This document shows, piece by piece, positions 53,324 through 61,955 of a stretch of DNA of 64,000 bases. This stretch comes from Halostella pelagica (GTDB lineage: Archaea; Halobacteriota; Halobacteria; Halobacteriales; Natronoarchaeaceae). The number at the start of each line of letters is the position of its first letter. Position 1 is the stretch's first letter. Under the pieces are notes generated by a model, which made no database searches, was not told the origin of the DNA, and saw only the letters and a list, made by a program, of their open reading frames with translations. Both the position numbers and the translations under genes were made by a program. The stretch lies in the NCBI GenBank assembly GCA_005954745.1, contig CP040678.1, forward strand, positions 806,001 through 870,000. The letters run 5' to 3'.

Positions 53324-53728
53324 ATGGGTCGTTTACGGTCAGCGGTCGCAGTCGGCCTCGCGCTTCTGTTTCCCGGTCTGGGACACCTGTACCTGCGTCA
53401 GTGGGTGCGGGCGATACTCTGGTCGGCGCTCTGGATCCTGGCGGCGCTGCTTTTGCTCCCCGACCCGGCGACGGGCGGAACGTCGGCGGAACGGATGCTG
53501 TCGACCGTCGAGAGCATGTCGCTTCAGGCGCAGTTCGTCCTGCTGTCGCTGATACTGTTCAACGTGATCGACGCCTTCGTCATCTCGGTCCAGCAGGCGC
53601 GGTACGACCCGGACGCGGTCCACTGTCCGCAGTGCGGCGGGGAAGTCGACGAGGACATCGACTTCTGTCACTGGTGTACGACGCGTCTCGGCAACCCGAG
53701 CGAGGAGGAGTCGACTACTTTTCGATGA
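53324..53728 (+). CDS. Zinc-ribbon membrane protein
   Basis: This 134-residue protein has two or three transmembrane helices. The first part reads LLFPGLGHLYLRQWVRAILWSAL, which resembles a TM2/DUF-type membrane motif, followed by another helix (about 62-85). A C-terminal zinc ribbon with four Cys follows (CPQCGGEVDEDIDFCHWC, about 101-118). I do not know its function. Its 3' end overlaps the convergent DHQ synthase II gene by 14 bases. Confidence 0.75.
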   Translation: MGRLRSAVAVGLALLFPGLGHLYLRQWVRAILWSALWILAALLLLPDPATGGTSAERMLSTVESMSLQAQFVLLSLILFNVIDAFVISVQQARYDPDAVHCPQCGGEVDEDIDFCHWCTTRLGNPSEEESTTFR

Positions 53729-54890
53729 TGCTCTCCTCGACTGCCTCGCCGAAGTGGCGGGCAGTGTCCTCGTAGTAGACTTTGAGTCGGTCGTCCGTTT
53801 CGAGGTCGGTGACGGCCTTGCGACCGTCCTCGGCGGCGACTTTGACGGTCTCCGCGTTCTGTATGAGCGTCTCGAAGCGGTCGCCGTTATCGGCTTCTAG
53901 TTCGACCCGGAACATCGGGCGCTGTTCGATCTTCGCCCGGCCGACGATGGCCTCTCTAGTGTTTCCGTCAGTGTCGACTATCTGGACTTCGTCGCCGCTG
54001 CGGATCTCCGAGAGGTATTTCGTGCCGCCGTCGGGCGTGCGGACGTACGCGTGAACCGCGCCGGCGTTGACGCGAAACGGGCGCGAGGCAACGTACGGCG
54101 ACTCGGCGGTCTCAGCGTGGACGAACACGAGGCCGCGGGACATCGACCCGACGAGCATTCCCTCGTCGTGGTCCATCAGCGACCCCGTGTCGACGCAGAC
54201 GCGGTCGGCGCTCCCGGCGCGTTCGACCTCGCGGATGGTCGCCCACTCCAGGTCGAGCGTCTCGCGTTCGGCCTCGTCGCGCACGGCGACGGTCTCACGT
54301 ATCTGGTCTGGGTCGTCGGTGTCAAGCAACACGGCGTCCGTGCCGATCTCCAGCGTTTCGAAGGCGGTCTTCGCCTCCTCCGCCGTCGTGACGCCGGCGA
54401 TCAGTTCCGTCTCGTCGCCGATGCGGGCGATGAGGTTCTCCAGCGGAATGATCGTCCAGTCCTCGCCGACGACGATAGTGTAGTCTGCCTCGTCTGCGGC
54501 GGCCTCGGCGAACGCCTCGTACTCCTCGTCGAAGATGCGGACGTACGCGCCGTTCGCCCGTTCGTCCTCCCGGCGCAGCGTCGACAGGTCGGCCGACCCG
54601 GAGTAGTCGGCAGGTAGGTCGACCGTCCCGTCGCCCTCGCCGTCCTTGCCGACGACGTAGGCGTCGGCCTCCGCCGCGTCCTCGGACTCGGGGTCGTCGA
54701 TCACGTCCACGTCCCCACCGGTACGGAACGCGGCCACGTTGACATCGCCGAGTTCGCGCACTCGCCCGACGTCGCCTTCGTCCACGAGTACCCAGTCCAC
54801 GCCGGACTCCAGACCGGCGGTGATCCGCCTGCGTCGCGCATCCCAGTCGCCGACGCTCTCGTCGGCTTTGAGCCACACTGATCGTGTCAT
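53715..54890 (-). CDS. 3-dehydroquinate synthase II (archaeal)
   Basis: This 391-residue enzyme belongs to the archaeal family that makes 3-dehydroquinate from 2-amino-3,7-dideoxy-threo-hept-6-ulosonate using NAD, unlike bacterial AroB. Seen: MTRSVWLKADESVGDWDARR, EYEAFAEAAADEADYTIVVGEDWTIIPLENLIA, and the conserved MLVGSMSRGLVFVHAETAESPYVASRPFRVNAGAVHAY region (quoted in part). It shares its strand with the ADH synthase gene three genes upstream, forming the early archaeal shikimate branch. I placed the start at 54890 since the family starts with MTRSVW-like residues. Confidence 0.92.
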   Translation of the reverse strand: MTRSVWLKADESVGDWDARRRRITAGLESGVDWVLVDEGDVGRVRELGDVNVAAFRTGGDVDVIDDPESEDAAEADAYVVGKDGEGDGTVDLPADYSGSADLSTLRREDERANGAYVRIFDEEYEAFAEAAADEADYTIVVGEDWTIIPLENLIARIGDETELIAGVTTAEEAKTAFETLEIGTDAVLLDTDDPDQIRETVAVRDEAERETLDLEWATIREVERAGSADRVCVDTGSLMDHDEGMLVGSMSRGLVFVHAETAESPYVASRPFRVNAGAVHAYVRTPDGGTKYLSEIRSGDEVQIVDTDGNTREAIVGRAKIEQRPMFRVELEADNGDRFETLIQNAETVKVAAEDGRKAVTDLETDDRLKVYYEDTARHFGEAVEESIIEK

Positions 54891-54975
54891 ATTGCACCAC
54901 TCGAATGGGGCGGGCATGAACGTGGCGGAATCGGCATTAACGGGTGACCCACAGGTCGGCGACCGTCCCGCCGTC

Positions 54976-55752
54976 TCAGCAGATCTGCCAGCCGCCGTCG
55001 ACGTGGACCAGTTCGCCGGTCACGTAACCGGCCTGCTCGCTGGCGAGAAAGAGCGCGGCTCCGGCGAGGTCCTCCGGCCTTCCCGCACGGCCCTGCGGAA
55101 CCGGCTTGAGAAAGTTGCCTCCCTCCGCTTCCTCGGTCCACCCCTCGTCGATCTCGGTCGCGATCTGGCCGGGCGCGATGCCGTTTACTCGGATCCCGTC
55201 CTCGGCAAGTTCGAGTGCCGCGCCGCGGGTGATCATCCTCACCGCGCCCTTCGAGGTGTCGTATGCGACCTGGCCGTGCTGTGCGAGGTTCGAACTGATC
55301 GATGCCGTGTTGACGATCGCACCGGGGTCGTCGCGCTCTATCATGTCGTTGGCGGCGACCTGACAGCCGACGAACACGCCGCGGACGTTCACCCCGAGCA
55401 GTCGGTCGAGTTCGGTCGGGTCGGTTTCGCGGATCGACCCTCCGCCGAAGACGCCGGCGTTGTTCACCATCACGTCGACGCCGCCGAACCCGCGGGCGGC
55501 CTCGACGAGCGAGCGCACCTCGTCCGGCGCGGACACGTCCGTCCGAACGAACTCCGCGTGCCCGCCGGCGTCCTCGATCGCTTCGTGCGTCGGCAGGTCA
55601 GCATCGACGTCTTTGGGTTCCTCGCGCAGGTCAGCGACGATGACTGTCGCTCCCGCGTCGCCGAACGCCGTCGCGATGGCCCGGCCGATACCTGAACTGC
55701 CGCCGGTTACTATCACTGTTTCGTCTGTGAAGTCGAAGGTCGTCTGGCCCAT
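54976..55752 (-). CDS. Short-chain dehydrogenase/reductase
   Basis: This 258-residue SDR has a cofactor loop TGGSSGIG (about 16-23), NNAG (about 92-95), and the active-site Tyr-Lys (YDTSKG, about 160). An Asp/Asn-type Asp ending strand 2 (VIVADLREE) favours NAD(H). The substrate is unknown. It sits between the ADH synthase gene and the DHQ synthase II gene on the same strand, so it may belong to that transcription unit, or be an insertion that does not take part in aromatic synthesis. It is a common family and hard to assign. Confidence 0.88.
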   Translation of the reverse strand: MGQTTFDFTDETVIVTGGSSGIGRAIATAFGDAGATVIVADLREEPKDVDADLPTHEAIEDAGGHAEFVRTDVSAPDEVRSLVEAARGFGGVDVMVNNAGVFGGGSIRETDPTELDRLLGVNVRGVFVGCQVAANDMIERDDPGAIVNTASISSNLAQHGQVAYDTSKGAVRMITRGAALELAEDGIRVNGIAPGQIATEIDEGWTEEAEGGNFLKPVPQGRAGRPEDLAGAALFLASEQAGYVTGELVHVDGGWQIC

Positions 55753-55794
55753 GGCGACGCGTACGAGCGTGAGCGAGAAAAACGGTAGGGAAAC

Positions 55795-56589
55795 TTACGC
55801 TTCGACGGCCAGACCGGAGTCAAGAAGCGCCTCGTCGGCGCTGGCGTCGTCGTGGACGACGTCGGCGATGGCCCGCGCGATGCCCTCCGGGTCGTCGTGC
55901 TGGAAGACGGAGCGACCCATCGAGACCCCGGATCCGCCGGCGTCCATCACGCCGCGGACCATCTCCAGCGTCTCGCGGTCGGTGCCTTTGCTCCCGCCCG
56001 CGATGACGACCGGAAGGCGGGTCGCCTCGACGACGCGTTCGAAACTCTCCGCGTCGCCGCTGTAGCCGGTTTTGACGATGTCGGCACCGACCTCTTCGGC
56101 GAGGCGGACGGCGTGGCCAAGCGCTTCAGGGTCTTTCGAGTCCACGCCGGGGCCGCGGGCGTACGCCATCGCGAACACGGGCATCCCGAGTCGGTCGGCC
56201 TCTGCGGTGAGTTCACCGAGATCAGCTATCTGGTCCGGTTCGTGGTCGCTCCCGACGTTGATGTGGAAGGAGACGGCGTCCGCGCCGGCCCGGACCGCTT
56301 CCTCGACGGTTCCGGTTACGCGCTTGTCAGCCTGGTCCGGTCCGATCGTCGTAGAGCCGTTCAGGTGGACGATGTACCCCCGTCCGTTCTTGTTGTCGTG
56401 GACGCGTGGCGCGATACCTTTCTGGGTGAGCACCGCGTCAGCGCCGCCACGAGTCACCGCGTCGATGGTCGACTCGATGTGTTTCAGGCCCGTTACCGGG
56501 CCGAGCGTGATGCCGTGGTCCATCGGGACGATGACGTAGTTCCCGTCTGTCCCGATGCGGTCGAGACGCGCGTCGATGCCGGAACTCAT
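55795..56589 (-). CDS. 2-amino-3,7-dideoxy-threo-hept-6-ulosonate (ADH) synthase
   Basis: This 264-residue class I aldolase-like enzyme catalyses the first archaeal step to 3-dehydroquinate, the route that replaces DAHP synthase. Seen: DGNYVIVPMDHGITLGP (about 15-31), the Schiff-base Lys in DIVKTGYSGDAESF, and VIAGGSKGTDRETL with GGSGVSMGRSVFQ phosphate loops. It lies just downstream of trpA on the same strand with 27 bases between, so it belongs to the trp-aro unit. A fructose-1,6-bisphosphate aldolase of the same family is the main alternative, but the motif set and context favour ADH synthase. Confidence 0.9.
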   Translation of the reverse strand: MSSGIDARLDRIGTDGNYVIVPMDHGITLGPVTGLKHIESTIDAVTRGGADAVLTQKGIAPRVHDNKNGRGYIVHLNGSTTIGPDQADKRVTGTVEEAVRAGADAVSFHINVGSDHEPDQIADLGELTAEADRLGMPVFAMAYARGPGVDSKDPEALGHAVRLAEEVGADIVKTGYSGDAESFERVVEATRLPVVIAGGSKGTDRETLEMVRGVMDAGGSGVSMGRSVFQHDDPEGIARAIADVVHDDASADEALLDSGLAVEA

Positions 56590-56616
56590 GGTGTGTGAAT
56601 GATTATCATGTCTGCG

Positions 56617-57453
56617 TTATGTGTGTTCGGGTTCTGGCACGCGTTGCGCGTAGCCGGACTCCGCGCCCTCCGTGAGTTCGCGGGCCTTCGCTTCGAGGTC
56701 CGCCGCCACGTCCTCGGCGGGGCGGGCCTCCCTGTGGCCCTCGGCGACGATGTCGACGAGCGCGGACCCGACGATGATTCCGTCGGCACCGCCCGTGACG
56801 ATTCGCTCGGCGTGTTCGCCGGTCTTGATGCCGAAGCCGACCGCTTTGGGAACGTTCCACTCTGTCAGCCTGGCGAGCGCGTCGTCGGTCTTGTCGCTTA
56901 CGTCGTCGCGTGCGCCGGTAACACCCAGACGCGCTTGGACGTACACGTAGCCCGACACCTGCTCCATGATGCGTTCGAGTCGTTCGCCCTCAGTCGTCGG
57001 CGCGACGATGAACACGAGGTCGAGACCGAGGTCGTCGCAGGCGTCGCGGAGCGGACTGGCCTCCTCCGCGGGCAGGTCCGGAACGACGATACCCTCGATG
57101 CCGACCTCGGCGGCGCGCTCGACGAACGGGCGCGGGCCCGCGTCCGAACCGAACTGGTAGATGAGGTTGTAGTACGTCATGCAGACCAGCGGCACGTCTA
57201 CGTCCAACTCCCCGACGAACTCGAAATACGTCTCGGGGGTCATCCCCGCCTCCAGTGCGCGGGTCACCGCACCCTGGATGGTCGGCCCTTCAGCGACGGG
57301 TTCGGAGAACGGCAGGCCGAGTTCGATCACGTCCGCGCCGCCGCGGGCCAGCGCCTCAACGTACGCCTTCGAGGACTCGTAGTCCGGGTCCCCGACCGCA
57401 AGATACGGGACGAACGCGGGGCCGTCCGCGAACGCCTCGTCGATGCGGCTCAC
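56617..57453 (-). CDS. trpA: Tryptophan synthase alpha subunit
   Basis: This 278-residue subunit cleaves indole-3-glycerol phosphate to indole and glyceraldehyde-3-phosphate. Seen: [11 protein letters not shown] (about 14-24), the first catalytic Glu in [11 protein letters not shown] (Glu44), and Glu55 in VAEGPTIQ where most enzymes have the catalytic Asp (Asp60 in Salmonella). The later loops [24 protein letters not shown] and [14 protein letters not shown] are normal. The swap to Glu keeps an acid at the site, so the enzyme is probably active but altered. It overlaps trpB by 4 bases and is followed by the ADH synthase gene. Confidence 0.95.
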   Translation of the reverse strand: MSRIDEAFADGPAFVPYLAVGDPDYESSKAYVEALARGGADVIELGLPFSEPVAEGPTIQGAVTRALEAGMTPETYFEFVGELDVDVPLVCMTYYNLIYQFGSDAGPRPFVERAAEVGIEGIVVPDLPAEEASPLRDACDDLGLDLVFIVAPTTEGERLERIMEQVSGYVYVQARLGVTGARDDVSDKTDDALARLTEWNVPKAVGFGIKTGEHAERIVTGGADGIIVGSALVDIVAEGHREARPAEDVAADLEAKARELTEGAESGYAQRVPEPEHT

Positions 57454-58688
57454 AGTCCACCTCCGGTGAACACGTCCATGTCCGGCGCGGCGGCGATGTC
57501 TCGTTTCCCGGTTTCCTCGATCACCGATTCGAGGTCCTTGTCCCCGCGCCCCGAGACGTTGATGATCGTCACGTCGCCGAGTTTCTCCGGGTTCTCGTGG
57601 GCGAACCCGAACGCGTGGGCGGTCTCGAGTGCCGGGATGATCCCCTCGTCCTGCGAGAGGCGGTGGAACGCTTCCAGCGCCGCGTCGTCGTCGACGGTGA
57701 CGGGCGTGACGCGGTCTTCGTCGACGAGGTGGGCCAGTTCCGGGCCGACGCCGGCGTAGTCGAGTCCCGAGGAGACGCTGTGAGATTCCATGATCTGGCC
57801 GTCGGTGTCTTGCAGGAGTTTGGTGCGCGCGCCGTGGAGAACGCCTTCGTCGCCTGTCGACAGCGACGCGGAATTAGGCGCGACGCCCTCCTCCTCGTTC
57901 ACTTCCAGCGAACTCCCGCCGGCCTCGACGGCGTAGAGGTCGACCTCCGCGTCTTGGGTGAACTCGTGGAACGCCCCCATCGTGTTCGACCCGCCGCCGG
58001 CGCAAGCGAGGACGCTATCGGGGAGTCGTCCGGTCTGCTCGCGGATCTGCTCGCGGGCCTCCTCGCTGATCACCGACTGGAAGTCCCGGACCATCCGCGG
58101 GAACGGGTGCGGGCCGACGACGCTCCCGATGACGTAGTGGGTGTCCTCGACGTTCGTCGCCCAGTCGCGCATCGTCTCGTTTATCGCCTCCTTCAGCGTC
58201 CCGCGGCCGATCGTGACGGGGTTTACCTCGGTCCCGTTGAGCCGCATCCGGAACACGTTGGGTCGCTGGCGGTTGATGTCGCGCTCGCCCATGTACACCT
58301 CGCAGGGCATTCCGAGGTGGGCAGCGGCCATCGCCGTCGCGGTGCCGTGTTGTCCTGCGCCGGTCTCGGCGACGATCCGCTCCTTGCCCATGTACTTCGC
58401 GAGCAACACCTGCCCCAGCGCGTTGTTCAGCTTGTGCGCGCCGCCGTGGACGAGGTCCTCGCGCTTGAGATACACCTCGCTGTCGTAGCGCTCCGACAGC
58501 TGTTCGGCGTGCTGGAGCGGCGTCGGCCGTCCGCCGAAGTCCCGGAGCCGACGCCGGAACTCGTCCATGAAGCCGTCCTCGTTGTCGAGGACGTAGCGCT
58601 CGTAGGCGTCCTCCAGTTCCTCTATCGCCGGCATCAGCGCCTCCGGCACGTACTGTCCCCCGTACTCTCCGAACTTGCTCGTACTCAT
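57450..58688 (-). CDS. trpB: Tryptophan synthase beta subunit
   Basis: This 412-residue PLP enzyme joins indole and serine. Seen: [20 protein letters not shown] at the start, the PLP Lys in [11 protein letters not shown] (about 93), and [12 protein letters not shown] (about 114). Also [13 protein letters not shown] (glycine-rich phosphate loop) and [10 protein letters not shown] near the end. Length and motifs fit the normal TrpB1 type that partners TrpA. Four-base overlaps at both ends show translational coupling with trpC and trpA. Confidence 0.97.
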   Translation of the reverse strand: MSTSKFGEYGGQYVPEALMPAIEELEDAYERYVLDNEDGFMDEFRRRLRDFGGRPTPLQHAEQLSERYDSEVYLKREDLVHGGAHKLNNALGQVLLAKYMGKERIVAETGAGQHGTATAMAAAHLGMPCEVYMGERDINRQRPNVFRMRLNGTEVNPVTIGRGTLKEAINETMRDWATNVEDTHYVIGSVVGPHPFPRMVRDFQSVISEEAREQIREQTGRLPDSVLACAGGGSNTMGAFHEFTQDAEVDLYAVEAGGSSLEVNEEEGVAPNSASLSTGDEGVLHGARTKLLQDTDGQIMESHSVSSGLDYAGVGPELAHLVDEDRVTPVTVDDDAALEAFHRLSQDEGIIPALETAHAFGFAHENPEKLGDVTIINVSGRGDKDLESVIEETGKRDIAAAPDMDVFTGGGL

Positions 58689-59440
58689 CGTGTTAGTCTC
58701 TCCGTGTTCGCCCGCGGGTCGCCGTCCATGATCGCAGAGCCGACGAGCAGTCCGTCGGCCCCGGCGTCTTGCATCCGCGTCACGTCTTCTCGCGTCGCTA
58801 TACCGCTCTCGGCAATGAGTGTCACGTCTCGCGGTGCCGCGGGCGCGACCCGCTCGAACGTCCCCAGGTCGACCTCTAGCTTCGCCAGGTCGCGGTTGTT
58901 CACGCCGACGATATCGGCGTCCGCCGCGACTGCCCGCTCGAGTTCCTCTCGCGTGTGGACCTCCACGAGAACTTCGAATCCGCGGTCGCGCGCGGCGGCG
59001 ATCAGGTCCGCCAGGTCGTCGCCGACGAACCGTGCGATGAGGAGGACGACGTCCGCCTCGACCGTGTCTAACTGCGCTTCGCGCAGGACGAAATCCTTCC
59101 GCAACACGGGCACGTCCACCGCTGCCCGGACCCGCCGCAGGTTCTCGGGCGACCCGTCGAAATGCTCTGGTTCGGTCAGTACGGACAGCGCCGCCGCGCC
59201 GCCCTCGACCATCGCCGTCGCCAACTCGACCGGGTCCGCCTCCGTCTTCCCCTCGGTCGTCGGACTCGTGGGCTTTACCTCCGCTATCACCGGCGCGCGG
59301 TCGTCGGCTTCGGTGGCCGCCAGCGCGTCCGGCAGCGACCGGGCGTCAACCGAGAGCCGGTCTCGGCTCTCGTCTCCGCGCTCTCTGGCGGTGTCCAGAA
59401 TGGATCGAACCGCCGGTGCGACCTCGTCAGCGTTCATCAT
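58685..59440 (-). CDS. trpC: Indole-3-glycerol-phosphate synthase
   Basis: This 251-residue barrel enzyme closes the indole ring from CdRP. Seen: [15 protein letters not shown] (about 57-71; the catalytic Lys keeps its place, though SPS is SPT), [45 protein letters not shown] and [15 protein letters not shown]. All steps from the substrate Lys to the phosphate-binding region are present. First gene of the minus-strand trp-aro cluster, with a TATA-like box (TTATGTA) 23-29 nt before the ATG, so the mRNA is likely leaderless. Confidence 0.96.
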   Translation of the reverse strand: MMNADEVAPAVRSILDTARERGDESRDRLSVDARSLPDALAATEADDRAPVIAEVKPTSPTTEGKTEADPVELATAMVEGGAAALSVLTEPEHFDGSPENLRRVRAAVDVPVLRKDFVLREAQLDTVEADVVLLIARFVGDDLADLIAAARDRGFEVLVEVHTREELERAVAADADIVGVNNRDLAKLEVDLGTFERVAPAAPRDVTLIAESGIATREDVTRMQDAGADGLLVGSAIMDGDPRANTERLTR

Positions 59441-59462
59441 CGTACATTAACGGACGGATTTG

Positions 59463-59469
59463 TACATAA
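59463..59469 (-). promoter_or_regulatory. TATA box of the trp-aro operon
   Basis: On the minus strand TTATGTA lies 23-29 nt before the trpC start. A related TGTACATAA/CGTACATTAA pair (plus strand, 59461 and 59441) repeats 20 bp apart and overlaps this box, so a regulator could bind both turns of the helix. Confidence 0.5.
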
Positions 59470-59545
59470 GGCTTGCGGGAACAGCGCGGCAGTAAATTAA
59501 TAATTGGATAGTATAGTGCATAGTACGAGTTGAAAGTAACTAGAT

Positions 59546-59923
59546 ATGGACAGACGAACACTCCTCAAATCCGGGGCCGGGATCGCAGGCGCGGCCAGTT
59601 TCTCCGGGATCTGGTGGGGCACGCGGGACGATCTATCGGTACGCGTGACGAACACCGCCCGAGAACTCGAGGACGTGACACTGACGGTCCGGACGCCCGA
59701 CGGCGAGCGCGTGTACCGAGACGCGTTCGAGGTTCCCGAAGATCAAACCGTCGAACGGCACGATATCGTGGGTCCCGGCGAGTACGAAGTTGCTATCTCT
59801 GCCGGCGGACACGCGTTCGAGCGCACCTATGACCTGCAGTTCTGTCACGACCCGCTGGTCTACGTCGATGTCGGTCCCGGCTCCCTCATTGGCATGGGTT
59901 CACACTGTCGGAGACTGTGGTGA
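59546..59923 (+). CDS. Small exported protein with twin-Arg-like signal
   Basis: This 125-residue protein has an N terminus DRRTLLKSGAGIAGAASFSG, a twin-Arg-type signal with a short hydrophobic core, then a beta-rich domain (about 30-110; LSVRVTNTARELEDVTLTVRTPDG-like strands) and two Cys near the C terminus. It is probably exported through the Tat route, as is common in haloarchaea. No family was recognised. The upstream 60 bases are AT-rich (AAATTAATAATTGG) compared with the rest of the window. Confidence 0.65.
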   Translation: MDRRTLLKSGAGIAGAASFSGIWWGTRDDLSVRVTNTARELEDVTLTVRTPDGERVYRDAFEVPEDQTVERHDIVGPGEYEVAISAGGHAFERTYDLQFCHDPLVYVDVGPGSLIGMGSHCRRLW

Positions 59924-59946
59924 GTCCACAGTTACAACAGCCCCTA

Positions 59947-60726
59947 TCAGACCATATCGCCTTTCCCGCGGCCTGACGGGTTCTGTTCGAGCGTGGGGAT
60001 CTCGCCCGTCTCGGCGAGGCTCTGGAAGCGGTCGAGCGACTTCTCGGCGATAGTCTCGGGCACGATGTCGAAAGCGTCCATTACGGCGTTGCTCACCGAA
60101 CCGCCCGGCGGGTCGAAACGGAAGCGGACCGTCACCTCCGTCCCCCGGTCGTCCGGTGCCGGGCCGAAGCGCACCGAACCCTCGTTGGGTAGCGTCGCGC
60201 CCTCCAGCGACTCCCACTCTACGAGTTCGCCGGGCCGGTCCGTCACGACTCGTGCGTCCCACGCAAGCACCCGGCCGAGCGGCCCACGAACTTCCCAGTG
60301 CTGGCGGTTTTCGCCCGTCGGCGTCACGTCCGCGAAGTGCGCCATGATCCGCGGCAGTTGCTCCGGGTCGCGCCACATCTCGTAGAGTTCCTCCGCCGGC
60401 CGTCCGATGGTGACGGAGCGTTCGACTTCCGTCGCCTCGGGGGGCGCGCCGGTCTCGTCGCGTCCGAGAACCGCGCCGCTCGCATCCGCGCCCCGCGCGG
60501 TCGAACGTTTCCCCCTGACCCCGCGGTACGTGAGCCAGCCGCCGACGGCCGCAAGCACCGCGCCGCCGAGCGACCGCCGTTTGATGCCGGCCGCGACGAG
60601 CGCTCCGCCGACCGCCGCCGCGCCGACTCGTTCGGCGGTGTGAACGTCCACGCCAGTCGGCTGGTCGGCCCGCACGTCCGCCACGTCCCGCGACTCGTCG
60701 CCGGACTCTGTCGGCCGCGCGGTCAT
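59947..60726 (-). CDS. SRPBCC-domain protein with N-terminal membrane segment
   Basis: This 259-residue protein has an N-terminal low-complexity part and two short hydrophobic runs (about 31-50 and 51-68), then an SRPBCC/START-like ligand domain (about 95-235; VERSVTIGRPAEELYEMWRDPEQLPRIMAHFADVT onward, quoted in part). Such domains bind lipids or polyketide-like ligands. DUF2892-type helices with a cyclase-like domain are known in bacteria. The ATG at 60726 was chosen because TARPTESGDE begins a plausible start; the frame further upstream has no domain. It converges on the preceding small protein. Confidence 0.78.
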   Translation of the reverse strand: MTARPTESGDESRDVADVRADQPTGVDVHTAERVGAAAVGGALVAAGIKRRSLGGAVLAAVGGWLTYRGVRGKRSTARGADASGAVLGRDETGAPPEATEVERSVTIGRPAEELYEMWRDPEQLPRIMAHFADVTPTGENRQHWEVRGPLGRVLAWDARVVTDRPGELVEWESLEGATLPNEGSVRFGPAPDDRGTEVTVRFRFDPPGGSVSNAVMDAFDIVPETIAEKSLDRFQSLAETGEIPTLEQNPSGRGKGDMV

Positions 60727-61023
60727 CGTGATGCCCCCGCGTCGCTCAGATAGTTTCGTCCCGATTCGTCGGCCCTCTCGACTACCGCATCGAGTGATAC
60801 TGACGGACGGAAGCCAGTGGCGAATTTCGCGGGGACGTTCCCGCGGAATATCTGAAACAGTTCCGTCCGACAGTATGACCCTTTGACGATGGCGCTCAGT
60901 AGCATACGGTATCTCCCCCACCGTACTACTCCACAGGACCGGCATTGTATGTTGGCCCGGGGGAACAACGCCACGGCTCGAACCGGGCGAATGTTCAAGG
61001 CCTCGACGGTCCTCCACCGGTAC
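60727..61023. other. Divergent gap before the MGMT-like gene
   Basis: About 300 bases with no gene. An inverted repeat (CGCGGGGA-CG-TTCCCGCG, about 60828-60845) lies in the middle. An open frame upstream of the MGMT-like start (from 60883) exists, but its N-terminal part has no family content. Confidence 0.4.
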
Positions 61024-61482
61024 ATGGAAGACGCCGGCATCTATGCGCGGGAATCGCCGTATCTAGAGCGATTCGTACAGATAGGTATCGCCAGCGGACG
61101 GGTTATGAGCGTCTCGTTCCCTTCGGCTCCCGAGGACAACGCGGACGGTGAACACGAACTGCTCGACCGTGTCTTCGCGTATCTCCAGGGCGAAACGGAC
61201 GATTTCGCGGACGTTCAGGTCGCGCTCACGGTTCCGACCGACCAGCGGGCGGTACTGGAGACGGTCCGGGACGTGCCGTACGGGGAGCAACTGACGGTCG
61301 AAGCGCTCGCCCGGATGACACCGGGGCTCAGCGGCGACGAGGAGGACGACCAGCGGACGGTTCGAACGGCGCTTTCGGAGAACCCCGCGCCGCTCCTGAT
61401 ACCGGACCACCGCGTGCGCGACGGGCCGAGCGCCGCCCCGCCGCCGGTCGAGCAGCGACTGCGGTCGCTAGAGGGACTCTAG
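61024..61482 (+). CDS. MGMT/alkyltransferase-like protein lacking the active-site Cys
   Basis: This 152-residue protein resembles O6-alkylguanine-DNA alkyltransferases. After an N-terminal extra part comes the winged-helix DNA-binding region: LETVRDVPYGEQLTVEALARMTPG (about 78-102; PYGE plus the R-finger helix) and the C-terminal loop LIPDHRVRDG (about 125-135). In true MGMTs this loop is PCHRV with the reactive Cys; here the position is Asp128. So it cannot dealkylate by Cys transfer, and may only recognise damage, as alkyltransferase-like proteins do (usually with Trp there). The start at 61024 gives the usual length for haloarchaeal homologues. Confidence 0.82.
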   Translation: MEDAGIYARESPYLERFVQIGIASGRVMSVSFPSAPEDNADGEHELLDRVFAYLQGETDDFADVQVALTVPTDQRAVLETVRDVPYGEQLTVEALARMTPGLSGDEEDDQRTVRTALSENPAPLLIPDHRVRDGPSAAPPPVEQRLRSLEGL

Positions 61483-61833
61483 GCGCGGCCGCACGAACAT
61501 CTCGAAGAGATACAGCGAGAGGGCGGCGAGAGCGAGCAGCGTCACTCCGCCGTCGCCGATGGCGACGTCCTCGACGATGAGGACGTACCCCTGTACGAGA
61601 CCGGTGAGGACGAACAGTCCACCGGCGACCCGCAGCCCCATTTCGTCGGGGTTGCGGACGCGCAGCAGTACGCCGAACGCGACCATCACCAGCGAGAAGG
61701 CCAGGTCAGTGAGTACGCCCGCCGTCGCGTTGCCCGTTGCGACTGCGACCGCGGCGATGACCAGATAGACCAGACCGACCGCAAGCGTCAGCGTGCGGAC
61801 GTTCAGATATCCTGTCGGACGTAACTGTTTCAT
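61468..61833 (-). CDS. Small four-helix membrane protein
   Basis: This 121-residue protein has four likely transmembrane helices with short loops (about 14-33, 40-58, 67-84, 92-113). It has no motif I recognise. It overlaps the end of the MGMT-like gene by 15 bases, convergently. Function unknown. Confidence 0.7.
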   Translation of the reverse strand: MKQLRPTGYLNVRTLTLAVGLVYLVIAAVAVATGNATAGVLTDLAFSLVMVAFGVLLRVRNPDEMGLRVAGGLFVLTGLVQGYVLIVEDVAIGDGGVTLLALAALSLYLFEMFVRPRLESL

Positions 61834-61955
61834 GTATCTCGGGGGGATGGCCCCGCGACAGTCTTCACTGACGAGGTCTCGTCAGCGTATTCGTCCAGCG
61901 GAGTCACGTTCGGACCGACTCAGAGCGGCCGGAAGTGCCTTTCGACGAATCCGGG

